Source: DMER64 sp041654355 (lineage in GTDB: Bacteria > Bacteroidota > Bacteroidia > Bacteroidales > UBA932). Taken from it: a stretch of 64,000 nucleotides of DNA. This document shows, piece by piece, positions 62,250 to 64,000 of the stretch (positions within the stretch are counted from its first letter, which is position 1; each line of letters starts with the position of its first letter). Where the stretch lies: NCBI GenBank assembly GCA_041654355.1, contig JBAZDQ010000003.1:1-64000 (forward strand), written 5' to 3'. The notes beneath the pieces are model-generated. The model ran no database searches, had not been told where the DNA came from, and saw nothing but the letters and a program-made list of their open reading frames with translations. Made by a program: the position numbers and the translations under genes.

Positions 62250-64000
62250 ATGAATAAACATAATCTTATAGCCTGTATAGGCTTTTTGGTATTATTTGTT
62301 ACAGGATGCCAATCTCCTGTTTCTTACACAAAAGGTGTTGGAATCTATCCGGGAGATCCTTCACAGGATTTTTCACCGGAATTGGTAACAGATTATGATC
62401 AATACGGCAATGTAGCCTTGAACCGGATGACATATCACTCTTCCGCTTTCGACTACAATCTTACGGGTCAGTTGGCCACAGATGGGATCATAGCAGTATC
62501 CTCTCCTTCTTACATAAACGTTACAACGCAAAATGGAGATCTAAAAAAACGGGAAAAAGGATGGCTGTTCGATTTCAAAGTAAATTCGGTATACAAGACG
62601 ACCGGTGAGGATCTTTTTATTATGTTGGAGCTGGAGGGAAGAGTTCCCGAAGTAACCCGTATGGATCTTACAGGATCGCTTATCTATAAGCCCGAAAAGA
62701 AATCCCGTTATCAAGTTCAATGTTACGGTTCACCGGACGGAAAAAAATGGGATCTTATAAAAAGTGAAACAGGCATTGGATTCCCTGGCACGGAACGCCC
62801 CAATTCTTATGCACAATGGACAAACATGCCCAAACCTCCTGCTTCCAAAGAACCTCAGCCTTCATATCAATTTTCTTATTCACCTCCCCGGCCGGAACGT
62901 ATTATAGAGCAGTCTTACGAGTTCCGTCAGCCGGTCCAGTATAAATTTTACAAAATTGAATTCCACGTTCCCGGAGCAGAAGAATGGACTTTTGCCGATT
63001 GGGACTTTCACTATAACGATAAACCTGTTACAATCTCGCCTTCTGTGGATTTCCACAGCGCCTGGATGAGTGCCGGAAGCGGCAGCGAATGGCTGATGGT
63101 AGACCTGGGAACCATTTCCACAATAGACAGCATTGCCATCCACTGGATAAACAAAGCGGTTAAAGGGACACTGAAAGGGTCTGAAGACAAGAGTAATTGG
63201 GCCCATATAGCAACCCTTCCCGGAAGCGAAGATCCTATAGACAGGATCAAACCGGCAACACCGGCTAAGGCTAGATACCTGAAACTTTGCATGGAAGAAT
63301 CCATAAACGGGGAACGTTATATATTAACGGAACTGGAAGCTTTTGGTACCGGATCCGTAAAACCTGTTCCAAAGGCCAGGAACAACCCTTCCTCCAACAA
63401 ACTCTCACTCAACGGGGGTGAATGGAAATTACAACGCAGTTCACTGGTTGCGGAAACCGGCCAGATCATTTCCAGAAAAGATTACATGGGCTGTGAAAAC
63501 TGGCTTACGGCCACTGTCCCCGGGACAGTTCTTACCAGCTATATGAATGCAGGAGCTATTCCGGATCCCAATTACGGAGACAACCAGGTACAGATATCGG
63601 AATCATTTTTTCAATCAGATTTTTGGTACAGAACCACCTTTTTCGTACCCGGAAATTTCAACCGGGAAAAGCTTTTCCTGAATTTTGACGGTATTAACTG
63701 GAAAGCTCCTGTTTACCTGAACGGAGTAAGAATAGGCAGAATTCGCGGTGCCTTTACACGCGGAAAATTTGATGTTACCAAATACATCATCCCCGGAGCA
63801 GACAACGTACTTGCCGTCAGAATCAGAAAAAACAGGCATTTTGGCGAAGTCAAGGAACAAAATGCACAGAGTCCCGACCAGAACGGGGGTATACTGGGAG
63901 CCGACAATCCCACTTTTCATGCTTCTGTAGGATGGGACTGGATCCCCACCATACGGGGAAGAAACATCGGGATATGGAACGATGTATTTCTGACTACTAC
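62250..64000 (+). CDS. GH2 family exo-glycosidase lipoprotein with discoidin-like domain (3' partial)
   Basis: An open frame of 583 codons runs from ATG 62250 off the right edge. A lipobox (VTGC) ends the signal peptide at about residue 20. Residues about 230-380 resemble F5/8-type C (discoidin/CBM32) carbohydrate-binding folds (SEWLMVDLGTISTIDSIAIH; RYLKLCMEESINGERYI). From about residue 400 the GH2 sugar-binding domain starts (GGEWKLQRSSL; WLTATVPGTVLTSYMNAGAI; DFWYRTTFFVP). VGWDWIPTIRGRNIGIWNDV matches the beta-mannosidase/exo-beta-glucosaminidase branch. The catalytic glutamates lie beyond the window. It is divergent from the GH92 mannosidase. Confidence 0.9.
   Translation, partial: MNKHNLIACIGFLVLFVTGCQSPVSYTKGVGIYPGDPSQDFSPELVTDYDQYGNVALNRMTYHSSAFDYNLTGQLATDGIIAVSSPSYINVTTQNGDLKKREKGWLFDFKVNSVYKTTGEDLFIMLELEGRVPEVTRMDLTGSLIYKPEKKSRYQVQCYGSPDGKKWDLIKSETGIGFPGTERPNSYAQWTNMPKPPASKEPQPSYQFSYSPPRPERIIEQSYEFRQPVQYKFYKIEFHVPGAEEWTFADWDFHYNDKPVTISPSVDFHSAWMSAGSGSEWLMVDLGTISTIDSIAIHWINKAVKGTLKGSEDKSNWAHIATLPGSEDPIDRIKPATPAKARYLKLCMEESINGERYILTELEAFGTGSVKPVPKARNNPSSNKLSLNGGEWKLQRSSLVAETGQIISRKDYMGCENWLTATVPGTVLTSYMNAGAIPDPNYGDNQVQISESFFQSDFWYRTTFFVPGNFNREKLFLNFDGINWKAPVYLNGVRIGRIRGAFTRGKFDVTKYIIPGADNVLAVRIRKNRHFGEVKEQNAQSPDQNGGILGADNPTFHASVGWDWIPTIRGRNIGIWNDVFLTT

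Noticed and set aside
59993..64000. A full SusCD-type polysaccharide utilisation locus around the GH92/GH2 pair
   Set aside because: No SusC/SusD genes or hybrid regulator are visible in the window; the only TonB receptor is of siderophore/cofactor type and 30 kb away. The region to the right is not visible.

Overview
The window looks like the chromosome of a fermentative, anaerobic member of the Bacteroidota, most likely order Bacteroidales. The signs are TAnnTTTG promoter elements in front of many genes with few Shine-Dalgarno sites, a DUF4837 lipoprotein, an S16 with a long Ala/Glu/Lys tail, a TonB receptor, many short-lipobox lipoproteins, LytS/LytTR regulation, GH92/GH2/GH5 glycosidases and an NADH-type [FeFe]-hydrogenase. 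The genus cannot be fixed by reading; a Dysgonomonadaceae/Proteiniphilum-like origin is only a guess.

Layout. 0-2.7 kb: the last codons of a probable NuoF-like subunit, the [FeFe]-hydrogenase catalytic subunit and a TspO-like membrane protein. 2.75-5.4 kb: an accessory island holding an 81-bp tandem array, a gene with the HxH motif of Y1/REP-associated transposases, an unknown small gene and a 51-bp tandem array. 5.5-19 kb: housekeeping genes (tRNA-Leu, osmC-like, miaB, rpoN, upp, radC, rpsT, tRNA-Glu, rseP, dxr, an M23 peptidase, ruvX). 19-24.4 kb: a tightly overlapping run (def, phosphohexomutase, DUF5009, MATE, cytidylate-kinase-like). 24.5-29.4 kb: an unknown lipoprotein, rimM-rpsP, and an ECF sigma/anti-sigma module with two LTxxQ-type periplasmic proteins. 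29.4-36.2 kb: a TonB receptor and a TM1266-family hydrogenase-system regulator, divergent from an SsuABC-like ABC importer, then a putative metal exporter and a cysteine hydrolase. 36.4-42.7 kb: a complete TolC-MacA-MacB-LytS-LytTR efflux operon. 42.7-56.3 kb: extracytoplasmic enzymes (esterase, VanX, GH5, CotH, zinc metalloprotease, giant alpha-2-macroglobulin). 56.4-59.2 kb: rpsO and a pnp interrupted by a one-base frameshift. 59.2-59.8 kb: a second repeat island. 60-64 kb: divergent GH92 and GH2 glycosidases; the GH2 gene runs off the window.

The most interesting material is the repeat system. A 51-bp tandem repeat that can form an 8-bp hairpin occurs in two arrays 54 kb apart, in opposite orientation, each between convergent genes. 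One array and the 81-bp array flank the Y1-transposase-like gene, which suggests a REP/RAYT-like arrangement built of minisatellites. Also notable are the pnp frameshift; the linkage of a hydrogenase regulator with a TonB receptor and ABC importer behind a possibly structured leader; and four genes whose promoter element ends exactly 4 nt before the start codon, suggesting leaderless mRNAs.
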